Of a stretch of DNA of 64,000 bases, positions 12,026 to 20,490 are shown piece by piece. Origin of the DNA: DATARN01 sp963851105 (GTDB lineage Bacteria; Actinomycetota; Acidimicrobiia; Acidimicrobiales; Palsa-688). Positions within the stretch are counted from its first letter, which is position 1. Every line of letters starts with the position of its first letter. Below the pieces are notes generated by a model that worked only from the letters and a program-made list of their open reading frames with translations, did no database searches and was not told the DNA's origin. A program made the translations under genes and the position numbers. Location: assembly GCA_963851105.1 (NCBI GenBank), contig CAWKNP010000008.1:647598-711597 (forward strand), given 5' to 3'.

Positions 12026-12937
12026 ATGGAGGCGGCGTTCTTCGACTTGGACAAGACCGTCATCGCGAAGGCCTCGATGGTGGCCTTCGGCGGTCACTTC
12101 TATCGCCGGGGGATGATCTCGCGCCGTTCGCTCATCCGGGGGCTGTGGGCGCAGCTGATCTATCTCCACCTCGGGGCCAGCGACGAGAAGTTGGCCCGCA
12201 TTCGCGAGTCGACCCTCGCCCTGACCCGAGGGTGGGAACAGCGCCAGGTCCGCGACATCGTGGCCGAGACTCTGGCCGAGGTCGTAGAGCCGATCATCTA
12301 TGCCGAGGCCCTCGAGCTCATCGAGCTGCACCGGGCGGCGCGACGGCGGGTGTACCTCATCTCAGCATCGCCGGCGGAGATCGTGGAGCCGCTGGGCCGG
12401 TTTCTCGGCGTGGACAGCGTCATTGCCAGCCAGGTCCGGGTGGACAGCGACGGGCGCTACACCGGCGAGATGGAGATCTACGCCTATGGGCCGTGCAAGG
12501 CCGATCTGGTGCGCGCCACCGCGGCGTGCGACGACATCGACCTGGCGGCGTCGTTCGCCTATTCGGATTCCGCTACGGACCTGCCCTTGCTCGAAGCGGT
12601 GGGCCATCCCGTCGTCGTCAACCCCGATCGGGGGCTGGCACGGGTGGCGCGGCAACGGGATTGGCCGGTCCGCCAGTTCGTACACCCGGTTCGCCTTCGC
12701 GACCGCGTGCCGGTGCCGCCGGTCGGATTCACCGCCACGGTCGCGACCCTTGCCTTCGGAGGATTCTCTGTCGCGTTGGGCGTACTCGCCAAGACGGCCT
12801 GGCGTGCTCGACTGCGCCGCCAAGTGCTGCCGCCACCCCCGCCCGCGACATGGTGGCAACGAGTGAACGCCGCAGTGGCCGAGGCGGGCCGGTCAGGCCC
12901 TAACCGGTCCGGAGCTTACGGACCGCGAAGACGCTAA
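12026..12937 (+). CDS. HAD-superfamily (HAD-IB) phosphatase with C-terminal membrane segment
   Basis: A 303-residue phosphatase of the SerB-like HAD-IB subfamily. Motif I is FFDLDKTVI with the nucleophilic Asp, motif II is in YLISASPAEI, the motif III lysine is in PCKADLV, and the metal motif is AYSDSATDLPLLE. The substrate is unknown; relatives include phosphoserine phosphatases and lipid-phosphate phosphatases. A C-terminal hydrophobic stretch (FTATVATLAFGGFSVALGVL) is followed by a basic, Pro-rich tail. The frame is open far upstream, but the ATG at 12026 starts directly at motif I and follows a TACACT box by eight bases. Confidence 0.88.
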   Translation: MEAAFFDLDKTVIAKASMVAFGGHFYRRGMISRRSLIRGLWAQLIYLHLGASDEKLARIRESTLALTRGWEQRQVRDIVAETLAEVVEPIIYAEALELIELHRAARRRVYLISASPAEIVEPLGRFLGVDSVIASQVRVDSDGRYTGEMEIYAYGPCKADLVRATAACDDIDLAASFAYSDSATDLPLLEAVGHPVVVNPDRGLARVARQRDWPVRQFVHPVRLRDRVPVPPVGFTATVATLAFGGFSVALGVLAKTAWRARLRRQVLPPPPPATWWQRVNAAVAEAGRSGPNRSGAYGPRRR

Positions 12938-12974
12938 GACCGACAAGGGCTGCAAGAAGGATGAGCTTCTTCAT
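12900..12974 (-). CDS. 24-residue single-helix membrane peptide
   Basis: The frame encodes MKKLILLAALVGLSVFAVRK followed by LRTG: two lysines, one hydrophobic helix and a basic end. GGGAG stands five bases before the ATG and a TATACG box lies nine bases upstream of it. The layout resembles the very small DLW-39-type actinobacterial proteins, but the diagnostic DLW is absent and it is shorter. It overlaps the 3' end of the convergent HAD gene by 38 bases. Confidence 0.45.
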   Translation of the reverse strand: MKKLILLAALVGLSVFAVRKLRTG

Positions 12975-13025
12975 GACTCCCACCGTATACGACCAGCACG
13001 GTCCCGGTCGTCTAGCGTCGAAGAT

Positions 13026-13121
13026 GGAGGTGTCCGGGTACCTGGTGGGCTCCGCCGCCTTCAAAGCGGTTGGGACGGGCGACCCCCGTCCGGCGGGTTC
13101 GATTCCCGTCCACCTCCGCCA
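13026..13121 (+). tRNA. selC: tRNA-Sec (UCA anticodon)
   Basis: A 96-base selenocysteine tRNA gene including the encoded GCCA end. The acceptor strand GGAGGTG pairs with CACCTCC. The anticodon loop CTTCAAA (13059-13065) gives UCA, closed by a CCGC/GCGG stem. A long variable arm (GACGGG/CCCGTC) and a T-arm with GGTTCGATTCC complete the tRNA-Sec shape. A TAGCGT box ends seven bases before the first base. It reads UGA as selenocysteine together with the SelA and SelB activities encoded at 41355. Confidence 0.95.
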
Positions 13122-13666
13122 CTTGCGACTTCTCCCCCACCTCCGACACCTCCGCCACTGAGCCAAAGCGCCTCCAGACGGGCCTGATGGCCCGCGCCAA
13201 GCTCCACCATGGCGATGTCGGTCAGCACCGACTGGATCAACACCTCGCCGGCGCACCAGTCGGCCACCTGGTCGGCCAGCACCAGGTCGAGGGCCCGGAT
13301 CGTGGGGCCGTCGGTGATCGCAGATGCCTCCGCCCGGTGGCGGGTGTAGACCCCGAACTGGCGGGGGAGGGCCACCCGGTACACCCCGACGAGCTTTTCG
13401 ACCGTCGTGGATGCCGCCGCCAGGGCGTCCACAAAGGCGGACTCCCGGGCGCCGGGGGGGGCCACGAAGCCCTCGGCCACCATCTCCCGCAACTCCGGCA
13501 GCCGCTCCCGCCAGAGCGCGGCATGCCACGCGTGGTGGTGACTGCAGGCCGCAAGGTGCACCTTGACCTTCGCTTCGGCCACATCGGGAACCCAGCCTCC
13601 GAGTGTTTCGAAGAGGCGCTCCTCCAGCCACACGTACCCACCGATCGTCTGGGCCGCCTCCCGCAA
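13061..13666 (-). CDS. Ferritin-like-fold hypothetical protein, 3' end antisense to selC
   Basis: A helix-rich protein of about 200 residues without a recognised function. KVKVHLAACSHHHAWHAALW and a later LVLADQVADWCAGEVLIQ segment resemble actinobacterial ferritin-like hypotheticals; this is a weak resemblance. The only start after the upstream TAG is a TTG at 13666, so the N-terminus is uncertain. The frame continues through the opposite strand of the tRNA-Sec gene and stops at TGA formed by the complement of the anticodon, so the last 20 residues are tRNA-derived. Confidence 0.6.
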   Translation of the reverse strand: MREAAQTIGGYVWLEERLFETLGGWVPDVAEAKVKVHLAACSHHHAWHAALWRERLPELREMVAEGFVAPPGARESAFVDALAAASTTVEKLVGVYRVALPRQFGVYTRHRAEASAITDGPTIRALDLVLADQVADWCAGEVLIQSVLTDIAMVELGAGHQARLEALWLSGGGVGGGGEVASGGGGRESNPPDGGRPSQPL

Positions 13667-14189
13667 CGTCGCCGGCGATGCGGGCCGAGCGATCTACGCC
13701 ACCTCCTCCATGACCGGATGTGAACTCGACGCGGTCTGCGGGAGGTTGATTTCCCCCTCCAATTCCCAAAGACCGACGCGATGGTACAGGCGGGCCAAGA
13801 CGGGGCCGCCCAGGAGTTGTCGTTGCCCGCCGTGGGGTTTGCGGGTAGGACGCCAACAGGGCGACCTCATGACGAGGTCACCCTGTTCGTGCGCATGATT
13901 CAGTTTTGTGCGACCCGTTCGCCGGGCTGCCCCTGTGATTGGCACCCGCATCGTCACGCACCAATGCCGTGGAATGGTGGTGAGAAGCCGGTTGAAGTGT
14001 GGGAGCGCGACGACGTGTGTCGCGACCGATCGAGGATCAGGCGCGCAACCCGACCCGCTCTAGCGGCCCGGTGGACCATCCTCCTCGGGTGGGTGAGTCA
14101 TATTTCGGACTTCCCCCTTTCGTGCGCTGGTCACCTCTCGTTCTACTCCTGGTCACCGCGACATGCACGAAAAATTTCACGCGCCCGCG
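13667..14189. other. Non-coding stretch of about 520 bases
   Basis: I see no convincing gene on either strand. The open frames here lack start signals and protein-like composition. The only structure is the inverted repeat at 13855-13887. Confidence 0.55.
13855..13887. repeat. Near-perfect 33-base inverted repeat
   Basis: AACAGGGCGACCTC and GAGGTCACCCTGTT are complementary over 13 of 14 bases around ATGAC. No T-run follows, so this is as likely to be an operator or a mobile-element scar as a terminator. Confidence 0.6.
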
Positions 14190-14510
14190 CTAGTCCTTCT
14201 TCTTCGCGGCTTTCTCATAAAGGTGTTGGCCCTCGCTCGGGACGAGCTCCGGTTCGGCGTCTTCCGGCTTGCCCTTGTGGTGATCCATGTCCAGATCGTC
14301 GATGTCCTGGCCGGCCGCCTGGCCGAGCCCGCGGGTGCTGTTGCCCGCTTCGGGATCGCTTTGCTCGTGGGTGCCGGTGGTACGGCCCTGGTACGGGTCG
14401 TCATAGGGAGGAGTCAAGCCACCGGGCTCGGTGTCGCCACCCGGGCGGGCTTTCAGTAGGTCTCCTCGGGGATCCTGCTGCTGCTCGAGGTCAGAATACT
14501 GGTCCGCCAT
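14190..14510 (-). CDS. Small acidic hydrophilic protein of unknown function
   Basis: A 106-residue protein rich in Asp, Glu, Gln, Gly and Pro with no hydrophobic core, so probably disordered. It begins MADQYSDLEQQQDPRGDLL and ends with the basic KKKD. I do not recognise the family. The start is well supported: AGGAGGGA lies nine bases before the ATG. It is the last gene after nadE on the minus strand, 84 bases downstream, and could share its transcript. Confidence 0.65.
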   Translation of the reverse strand: MADQYSDLEQQQDPRGDLLKARPGGDTEPGGLTPPYDDPYQGRTTGTHEQSDPEAGNSTRGLGQAAGQDIDDLDMDHHKGKPEDAEPELVPSEGQHLYEKAAKKKD

Positions 14511-14594
14511 AGGTCAATCCCTCCTGGGTGCGAAGCGGTCGTCGCTCGATATCTACCCCTGACGTGCGGTGGCTACGCTCCTTTTTCCCGACCG

Positions 14595-16307
14595 TTACCG
14601 GTAGCGGTTGGTAATGGGCATGCGGCGGTCCCGGCCGAACGCCTTTGGCGTGACCCGGACCCCGGGGGGATATTGGCGCCGCTTGTATTCCGCCCCATCG
14701 ACCAAGCGCACCACCCGGCGGACGACCTCGGCGTCGAAACCGGCCTCGATCAGCTCGGGAGCGGTGAGGTCGGACTCGATGTACGCCTCGAGGATCGGGT
14801 CAAGGATCTCGTAGGGCGGGAGGCTCTGGTCGTCGCGCTGGTCGGGGCGCAACTCGGCCGAGGGCGCCTTGGTGAGGATGGACTCCGGGATGGGGGCGTC
14901 GCTCATGGCGTTGCGCCAGCGGCACAGGCGGTACACCATCGTTTTCAGGACGTCCTTGATCACCGCGAATCCACCGGCGGTATCCCCATAGATGGTGGAG
15001 TAGCCGACCGCCAGCTCGCTCTTGTTGCCGGTCGTGAGCACCATCCAGCCGAACTTGTTGGACAGTGCCATGAGGATGACGCCGCGGATCCGGCTCTGCA
15101 GGTTCTCTTCGGTGAGGTCCGGCGCATGTTGTTCGAACGCGGGAGCCAACATGTCCAAAAAAGCGGCGTGGGCGGCTTCGACCGGAATGATCCGGTAGTC
15201 GATCCCGAGGCGATCCGCCAGCGCCTCGGCGTCGGTCAGGGAGTGCTCGCTCGAAAAGCGCGAGGGCATGGCCACGCCGTGGACGTGCTCCGCGCCGAGG
15301 GCGTCGGTGGCCACGGTGGCCACGATCGCTGAGTCGATCCCGCCGGAAAGGCCGATCACGACATCGGTGAAGCCGTTCTTGGTCACATAGTCACTGGTCC
15401 CGAGGACCAACGCCCGGTAGATCTCCTCCTCGGTGCTGAGCGGAGGGGCAACGCGCTCTGTGTTCCGGGGCCGGGGGCGAGGCGGCCGGCGGGCTTCGGA
15501 GATGACGGTGATCGGCAACGCCCGCGACTCTGCCCGGCCCCGGGGATCGAGCAGCCGCTTGCGGAACACCGGGCGGATGTCGACATCGACCATCAGCAGC
15601 GCCGCGGTGAACTGCGGCGCCGAGCACACGATGTCGCCGTTGGCCGCCAGGACAAGCGAGGCGCCGTCGAACACCAACTCGTCCTGGCCGCCGAGAAGGT
15701 TGACGTATGCCAGCGCGCAGGAAGAGTCCGCGGCTCGTGTCGCCAGCATGCGCTCGCGCTCGGCCAGACGGCCCCGGTAGAACGGCGAGGCGTTGATGCT
15801 CAGCAGCAGTTCCGCCCCCCCGGCCGCCTGGGCGGCGATCGGGCCCGACGGATCCCAGGCGTCCTCGCAGATGGAGACACCAACCCGGACGCCTCCGATG
15901 AGATACAGCTCGCGTGCCCCGCCGCCGGGCGCGAAGTAGCGCTTCTCGTCGAACACCGCGTAGTTGGGCAGCACGACCTTGTGGTAGGTGCCCTGCACTT
16001 CGCCATGGGCGCACACCGCGGCTGCGTTGTAGAGGTCGAGGCCCTGGTCGACGAAGCCGACGACCGCCGCGCACCCCTGGCTGGCGGCGGCGACCTTGCT
16101 CAAGGCCGCCAGGTTGTCCGCCACGAAGCCCGGCTTGAGCAGCAGGTCCTCTGGGGGGTAGCCGGTGATGGCCATCTCCGGGAAGACCGCCACGTCGGCG
16201 CCCGCATCCTCGGCCTTGCCGAGGGCCGCGATGATCTGCTCGGTGTTGCCATTGAGGTCACCGACCACGGCGTTCAGTTGGCAGAGGGCGACGCGGAGTA
16301 CCGCCAT
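14595..16307 (-). CDS. nadE: Glutamine-hydrolysing NAD+ synthetase
   Basis: Makes NAD+ from deamido-NAD+ using ammonia released from glutamine. The 570-residue protein has an N-terminal nitrilase-type glutaminase domain (Glu in FPEMAITGYPPEDLL, Lys in HKVVLPNYAVFDEKR, Cys in VSICEDAWDPSGP). The C-terminal synthetase domain carries the P-loop VIGLSGGIDSAIVATVA. The ATG at 16307 starts at the family motif AVLRVALCQLNAVVGDL and follows a TACGCT box by eight bases. It is divergent from glnE. Confidence 0.96.
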   Translation of the reverse strand: MAVLRVALCQLNAVVGDLNGNTEQIIAALGKAEDAGADVAVFPEMAITGYPPEDLLLKPGFVADNLAALSKVAAASQGCAAVVGFVDQGLDLYNAAAVCAHGEVQGTYHKVVLPNYAVFDEKRYFAPGGGARELYLIGGVRVGVSICEDAWDPSGPIAAQAAGGAELLLSINASPFYRGRLAERERMLATRAADSSCALAYVNLLGGQDELVFDGASLVLAANGDIVCSAPQFTAALLMVDVDIRPVFRKRLLDPRGRAESRALPITVISEARRPPRPRPRNTERVAPPLSTEEEIYRALVLGTSDYVTKNGFTDVVIGLSGGIDSAIVATVATDALGAEHVHGVAMPSRFSSEHSLTDAEALADRLGIDYRIIPVEAAHAAFLDMLAPAFEQHAPDLTEENLQSRIRGVILMALSNKFGWMVLTTGNKSELAVGYSTIYGDTAGGFAVIKDVLKTMVYRLCRWRNAMSDAPIPESILTKAPSAELRPDQRDDQSLPPYEILDPILEAYIESDLTAPELIEAGFDAEVVRRVVRLVDGAEYKRRQYPPGVRVTPKAFGRDRRMPITNRYR

Positions 16308-16419
16308 AGGCAGCCAGCGTATGGGGTAGCGCCAAAAGGGTTGTGGGCACAACCCCGTTTCGCGCTGCCGCGCCCCTCAGGCCTCCGACTGGCCGCCGTT
16401 AGCCCATACCATCGCCAAT

Positions 16420-19400
16420 GTGCTGAGCGTGGCCGACCCGGTCATCGCCGAGGTGGTCGAGCGGTCGGCGGATCCCGTCGCGGCGGGCAACGCCATGACC
16501 CGCTTGGCCGAGCTCCGGGCCGATATCGCCGAGCGCTTGCACGTCGACGCGGCCCTCCTGTCGGCGCTCGTCACCGTGGCGGCGGCCAGCCCTTACCTCG
16601 CCCGGGTGTGCGTGACCGACCGGATGGCCGTCGACGTGCTCGCGGATCTCTCGACTCGGCCGGCGCTGACCCGCGACAGCGCCGCCGACCTGAGCCGGTG
16701 GAAGCGGCTCGAACTGCTGCGCATCGCCGCTCGCGACCTTCTCGGCGCCGACGCCCTCGAAGCCACCGGCTCGGCCCTCGCATTGTTGGCCGATGACGTG
16801 CTGGCCGACTCCCTGCGGCTCGGCGGCCGCGAATCCGGTGATCTGGCCGTGATCGCGATGGGGAAGCTCGGTGGCCGGGAGCTCAACTACGCCAGTGACA
16901 TCGACATCATGTTCGTCGGCGAGGGAGATCCCCGCCCGGCGCTGACCGTGGCCCGCCACACCTGGCGAGTCGACATGGACCTGCGGCCCGAGGGGCGCAA
17001 TGGGCCACTCACCCGGTCCCTCGAGTCTTACCAGGCGTACTGGGACCGGTGGGCGCACACATGGGAGTTCCAGGCGCTCATCAAGGCCCGGGCGGTCGCC
17101 GGCAGTCCCCTATTGGGTGAGGCGTTCATCCGGGCCGCGGCCGAGCGGGTCTGGGCCCGGCCTTTCGGCGCCGACGAGCTTCGGGCGGTGCGGGCGATGA
17201 AGGCCCGCACCGAGGGCGAGGTCGCCCGCAAGGGCCTCACCGCCCGGGAGTTGAAGCGAGGTCCCGGCGGGATACGCGACGTCGAGTTCGCGGTCCAGTT
17301 GCTGCAGTTGGTGCACGGAAGGGCCGATTCCGCCCTCCGCTCGCCCACCACTCTCACCGCTCTGGCCGAGCTGGCGGCGGCCGGGTACGTCGCGACCGAC
17401 GACGCCTGGGCGCTGGACCAGGCCTACCGTTTCCTGCGCGCCGCGGAACATCGCCTCCAGCTGGTCGAGAACCAACCGGTGCACGCCCTGCCCACCGACA
17501 CCGCCGGCCGGGTCCGCCTGGCCCGGGTCATGGGTTTCCGCGATGACGCCACGTCGACCGCCACCGCCTATTTCGAGCGAGAGCTGCGCCGTCACCAGGC
17601 GGTGGTGCGGTCGATCCACGAACGACTGTTCTTCCGGCCCTTGCTCGAGGCGTTCACCCGGGTGCCCGCTACCGGGCGTGAGATGCGGGATATGCCTGGC
17701 GAGGGCACGGGAGGCGCCGGCGGTCCGGGAGGTACCGGTGGCACCGGTGGGACCGGCCTCAGCGGGGCGGCCATCGCCGAGCGCCTGGCGGCGTTCGGAT
17801 TCAGCGACGCCGACCGCACCCGCCAGGCCGTCCAGGAGCTGACCCGGGGTTTCTCGCGGTCGTCTCGACTGATGCAGCAGCTCCTGCCGTTGCTGTTCGG
17901 GTGGCTCTCAGAAGCGCCCGACCCCGACCTCGGGCTCCTAGGCCTACGGTCCTTGGCGACCGGCCGGCACCGGCGCGACCAGCTGGTGGCCCTGTTCCGG
18001 GAATCGCCGGAGGCGGCCCGCCGGCTCTGCCTGCTCCTCGGGACCAGTCCCCTGTTCAACCGGGCCTTCGAGCGCCAGCCCGATCTCTTGGCTGAGCTGG
18101 CGACGGGTGACGCCCTGGCCTCGGGCTTCACCCGGCCCCGGAGTCGCACGGCACTTGACGCCCGGAGCCGGACGGGGCTTCCCCAGCTGCCGGTACTGCC
18201 GCCCGGGGCAGCCGGCGCCGGCGCTCACCTTCTCGGCGAGGAGCCCGGGGCGTCCGGGGGGGTCATCGGCAAGGAGGCCGAGGCCAGGGCCGGGGCCGGG
18301 CCCGGCGGCGAGGCCGAGTCCGAGGCCAGGGCTGGCGGCGAGACGGCAATCGAGGCCAGGGCCGAGGCTCTTGGGGCGAACACGTCCGATGGCGGCCTGA
18401 CCGCCGCGACCGGGGCCGGGACTGGACTGACCGGAGGGGATTTCGACCAGGCGCCGACTGGGGGGCTCGCTCGGTTCGCCTCCCAGGCTCTCACCGAGGC
18501 GTTTGCCTCGGGAGACGGTCCTCGCACCAAGGATGAGTTGCGGGTCCAGGCGTTCACCTCTCTCTCCTGGCGGGCGGGGCCCGACGAACGCCGCCACGGC
18601 CTCGAGCGCCTCGTGCAGTCGGAATGGCTCCGCCTGGCGGCAGGCGACGTGCTGGGGCTGCGGGAAGTGCCCGACACCGAGCGCGGCCTCACCAACCTGG
18701 CGGAAGTGGTGTTGGAAACGGCGTTGAAGGAGGTACAGCCCAAGGTGCCGTTTGCAGTGGTTGCCATGGGTCGATTCGGGGGCGGCGAGTTGTCCTATGC
18801 GAGCGATCTTGACGTGCTGTTCGTCTACGACAGCGACCGGACTTCCGAGGGCGAGGCAGCAGCCAGCGCCCTGATGCGCTACCTCAATGGCGACACCCCG
18901 GCGACCAGGCTGTGGACGACCGACGCTGACCTGCGGCCCGAGGGCCGCCAGGGACCACTCGCCCGCAGCGTGGCCGCCTACCAGCGCTACCACGAGCGCT
19001 GGGCCCAGCTCTGGGAACGCCAAGCCCTCGTTCGGGGCCGCGTCGTCGCCGGGGATCCCGAAGTGGGGCGGCGATTCGAGGAGATCGTCGCCCCCTTCGT
19101 GTGGGGCTCGCCGTTCACAGATGACGACATCCGCGAAATCCGCCGCATGAAGGCCCGCATCGAGCGGGAACGGATCCCCGCGGGCGAGGATCCGCAGTTC
19201 CACCTGAAGCTGGGGCGGGGCTCGTTGTCCGACGTGGAGTGGACCGTCCAGCTGCTGCAGCTACAGCATCACGTCCAGGCGGAGGGCACCATGACTGCGC
19301 TAGACGCGCTGGTGGCAAAAGGTGCGATCGACGCCGAAGACGCAGGCGTGTTGCGGGCCGCCTACCGCTTCTGCGAGGAGACCAGGAACCGGCTCTATCT

Positions 19401-19566
19401 CGTGCGAGGCCAACCCGGCGACGCCCTCCCCGCAACGGGCCCGGTGCTGAGCCACCTGGCCCGCAGCCTCGGAACCACCCCGACCGACCTCCGCGAGGAG
19501 TACCGCCGCCGCACCCGTCGGAGCCGCCAGGTCATGGAACGGCTCTTCTACGGCCGCACCGACTGA
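16420..19566 (+). CDS. glnE: Bifunctional glutamine synthetase adenylyltransferase/deadenylase
   Basis: Switches glutamine synthetase off and on by adding and removing AMP on a tyrosine. Two nucleotidyltransferase halves are visible: GKLGGRELNYASDIDIM near residue 147 and GRFGGGELSYASDLDVLF near residue 782, each followed by its helical domain. At 1048 residues it is slightly long. A Gly/Thr run lies near residues 430-447 and a Gly/Ala/Glu-rich, apparently disordered insert at about 595-677 separates the halves. Its presumed target is the synthetase at 28265, which keeps the modifiable tyrosine. GTG at 16420 follows a TACCAT box by seven bases. Confidence 0.96.
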   Translation: MLSVADPVIAEVVERSADPVAAGNAMTRLAELRADIAERLHVDAALLSALVTVAAASPYLARVCVTDRMAVDVLADLSTRPALTRDSAADLSRWKRLELLRIAARDLLGADALEATGSALALLADDVLADSLRLGGRESGDLAVIAMGKLGGRELNYASDIDIMFVGEGDPRPALTVARHTWRVDMDLRPEGRNGPLTRSLESYQAYWDRWAHTWEFQALIKARAVAGSPLLGEAFIRAAAERVWARPFGADELRAVRAMKARTEGEVARKGLTARELKRGPGGIRDVEFAVQLLQLVHGRADSALRSPTTLTALAELAAAGYVATDDAWALDQAYRFLRAAEHRLQLVENQPVHALPTDTAGRVRLARVMGFRDDATSTATAYFERELRRHQAVVRSIHERLFFRPLLEAFTRVPATGREMRDMPGEGTGGAGGPGGTGGTGGTGLSGAAIAERLAAFGFSDADRTRQAVQELTRGFSRSSRLMQQLLPLLFGWLSEAPDPDLGLLGLRSLATGRHRRDQLVALFRESPEAARRLCLLLGTSPLFNRAFERQPDLLAELATGDALASGFTRPRSRTALDARSRTGLPQLPVLPPGAAGAGAHLLGEEPGASGGVIGKEAEARAGAGPGGEAESEARAGGETAIEARAEALGANTSDGGLTAATGAGTGLTGGDFDQAPTGGLARFASQALTEAFASGDGPRTKDELRVQAFTSLSWRAGPDERRHGLERLVQSEWLRLAAGDVLGLREVPDTERGLTNLAEVVLETALKEVQPKVPFAVVAMGRFGGGELSYASDLDVLFVYDSDRTSEGEAAASALMRYLNGDTPATRLWTTDADLRPEGRQGPLARSVAAYQRYHERWAQLWERQALVRGRVVAGDPEVGRRFEEIVAPFVWGSPFTDDDIREIRRMKARIERERIPAGEDPQFHLKLGRGSLSDVEWTVQLLQLQHHVQAEGTMTALDALVAKGAIDAEDAGVLRAAYRFCEETRNRLYLVRGQPGDALPATGPVLSHLARSLGTTPTDLREEYRRRTRRSRQVMERLFYGRTD

Positions 19567-19745
19567 CCCCTGGTCACAAATCCCACCCCAGACACGGACA
19601 ACCGACCACCCCCCAACCACCCCGCCGCACCCCTGGTCACAAACCCCACCCCAGACACGGACAACCGACCACCCCCCCAACCACCCCGCCGCACCCCTGG
19701 TCACAAACCCCACCCCAGACACGGACAACCGACCACCCCCCCAAC
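19567..19745. repeat. Tandem array, 63-64 bp unit, about 2.8 copies
   Basis: Copies begin at 19567, 19630 and 19694 with CCCCTGGTCACAAA and continue through CCCCAGACACGGACAACC and a C-rich end; the third copy is truncated. Diverged partial copies seem to follow at about 19830 (TCACGAACCGCACC) and 19890. The array starts at the glnE stop codon. Apart from the array and the terminator below, the gap 19567-20007 holds nothing I can name. Confidence 0.85.
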
Positions 19746-19975
19746 CGGAGCCCACCCCCGGGCTACGCCGGGCCCGCCCGGAGGATCGCCAGGTCATGGC
19801 CGGTCCGTCTATGGCCGAACGGGCCGACCCGTCACGAACCGCACCAAAGACACCCAACGGCTGACCACCCTCGCCGGAGGACCACTGGGCCACGTTCACA
19901 ACTGGCGCCCCAGACACGCCGTCGCGGGCTAGCCGCGCCTGCCGCCCCGAGCGTGCGCCTCGCCCACTGAAAACC

Positions 19976-19998
19976 GGGAGACATGGCCTCCCTTTTTT
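19976..19998 (+). terminator. Rho-independent-type terminator after glnE
   Basis: GGGAG, loop ACATGGC, CTCCC, then six T residues (19993-19998). It would insulate the MarR operon from transcripts coming through the repeat array. Confidence 0.65.
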
Positions 19999-20007
19999 CC
20001 AAATCCT

Positions 20008-20040
20008 TTGACTCCTAATGATTTGTATGCTAATCATTAG
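20008..20040 (+). promoter_or_regulatory. Promoter and MarR-type operator
   Basis: -35 TTGACT (20008-20013). The perfect inverted repeat CTAATGATT-N8-AATCATTAG spans 20015-20040, ending directly before the GTG at 20041. A TGC-preceded TAATCA 17 bases from the -35 could act as an extended -10. AT-rich 9-bp arms are typical MarR sites, so autorepression of this operon is the simplest reading. Confidence 0.7.
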
Positions 20041-20490
20041 GTGTCTATGGAAGAGCGGCTCGGACGGCTGGTCGGCATGACCGGCAAGGTGGTGCGGGAG
20101 CACTTCGATCGCAGCCTCATGGCGGTCGGCTCGTCGCTCAACACCTATGTGGTGCTGCGGACCGTTGCCCGATGCCCCGCCATGAGCCAGCGCCATCTCG
20201 CCACCGTTCTCGGCATCGAGGGCCCCACCCTCACCCACCACCTCGATCGCCTCGCCCACGACGGGCTCATCGAGCGGGTGCGCGACCCCGCCGATCGCCG
20301 GGTGTCCCATGTCGAGTTGACGCCAGCCGGCCAAGCCCATCTCGACGAGGTCGAGGCGTACGCGGAGCAACACGACAAGGAGTTCCGCAGCCTGTTCAGC
20401 CCGTCGGAAGCGGCGACCCTGGAACGACTTTTGAACCGTATTCGCGACCACTTCACCGAGGAGGCTGATGTCCACGACCCAGCTCGATAA
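20041..20490 (+). CDS. MarR-family transcriptional regulator
   Basis: A 149-residue winged-helix repressor. The DNA-binding region runs from RHLATVLGIEGPTLTHHLDRL to the wing RVRDPADRRVSHVELTPAG, the conserved MarR DxRR region. It overlaps the downstream ABC ATPase gene by 23 bases. With the operator immediately upstream it probably represses itself and the exporter until a ligand binds. An ATG at 20047 is an alternative start and fits better if transcription starts near 20043. Confidence 0.92.
   Translation: MSMEERLGRLVGMTGKVVREHFDRSLMAVGSSLNTYVVLRTVARCPAMSQRHLATVLGIEGPTLTHHLDRLAHDGLIERVRDPADRRVSHVELTPAGQAHLDEVEAYAEQHDKEFRSLFSPSEAATLERLLNRIRDHFTEEADVHDPAR

Noticed and set aside
19567..19970. 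Protein with repeated VVRVWGG motif on the minus strand
   Set aside because: The repeat pattern comes from translating the non-coding tandem array. There is no start signal and the frame continues into the MarR gene shadow.
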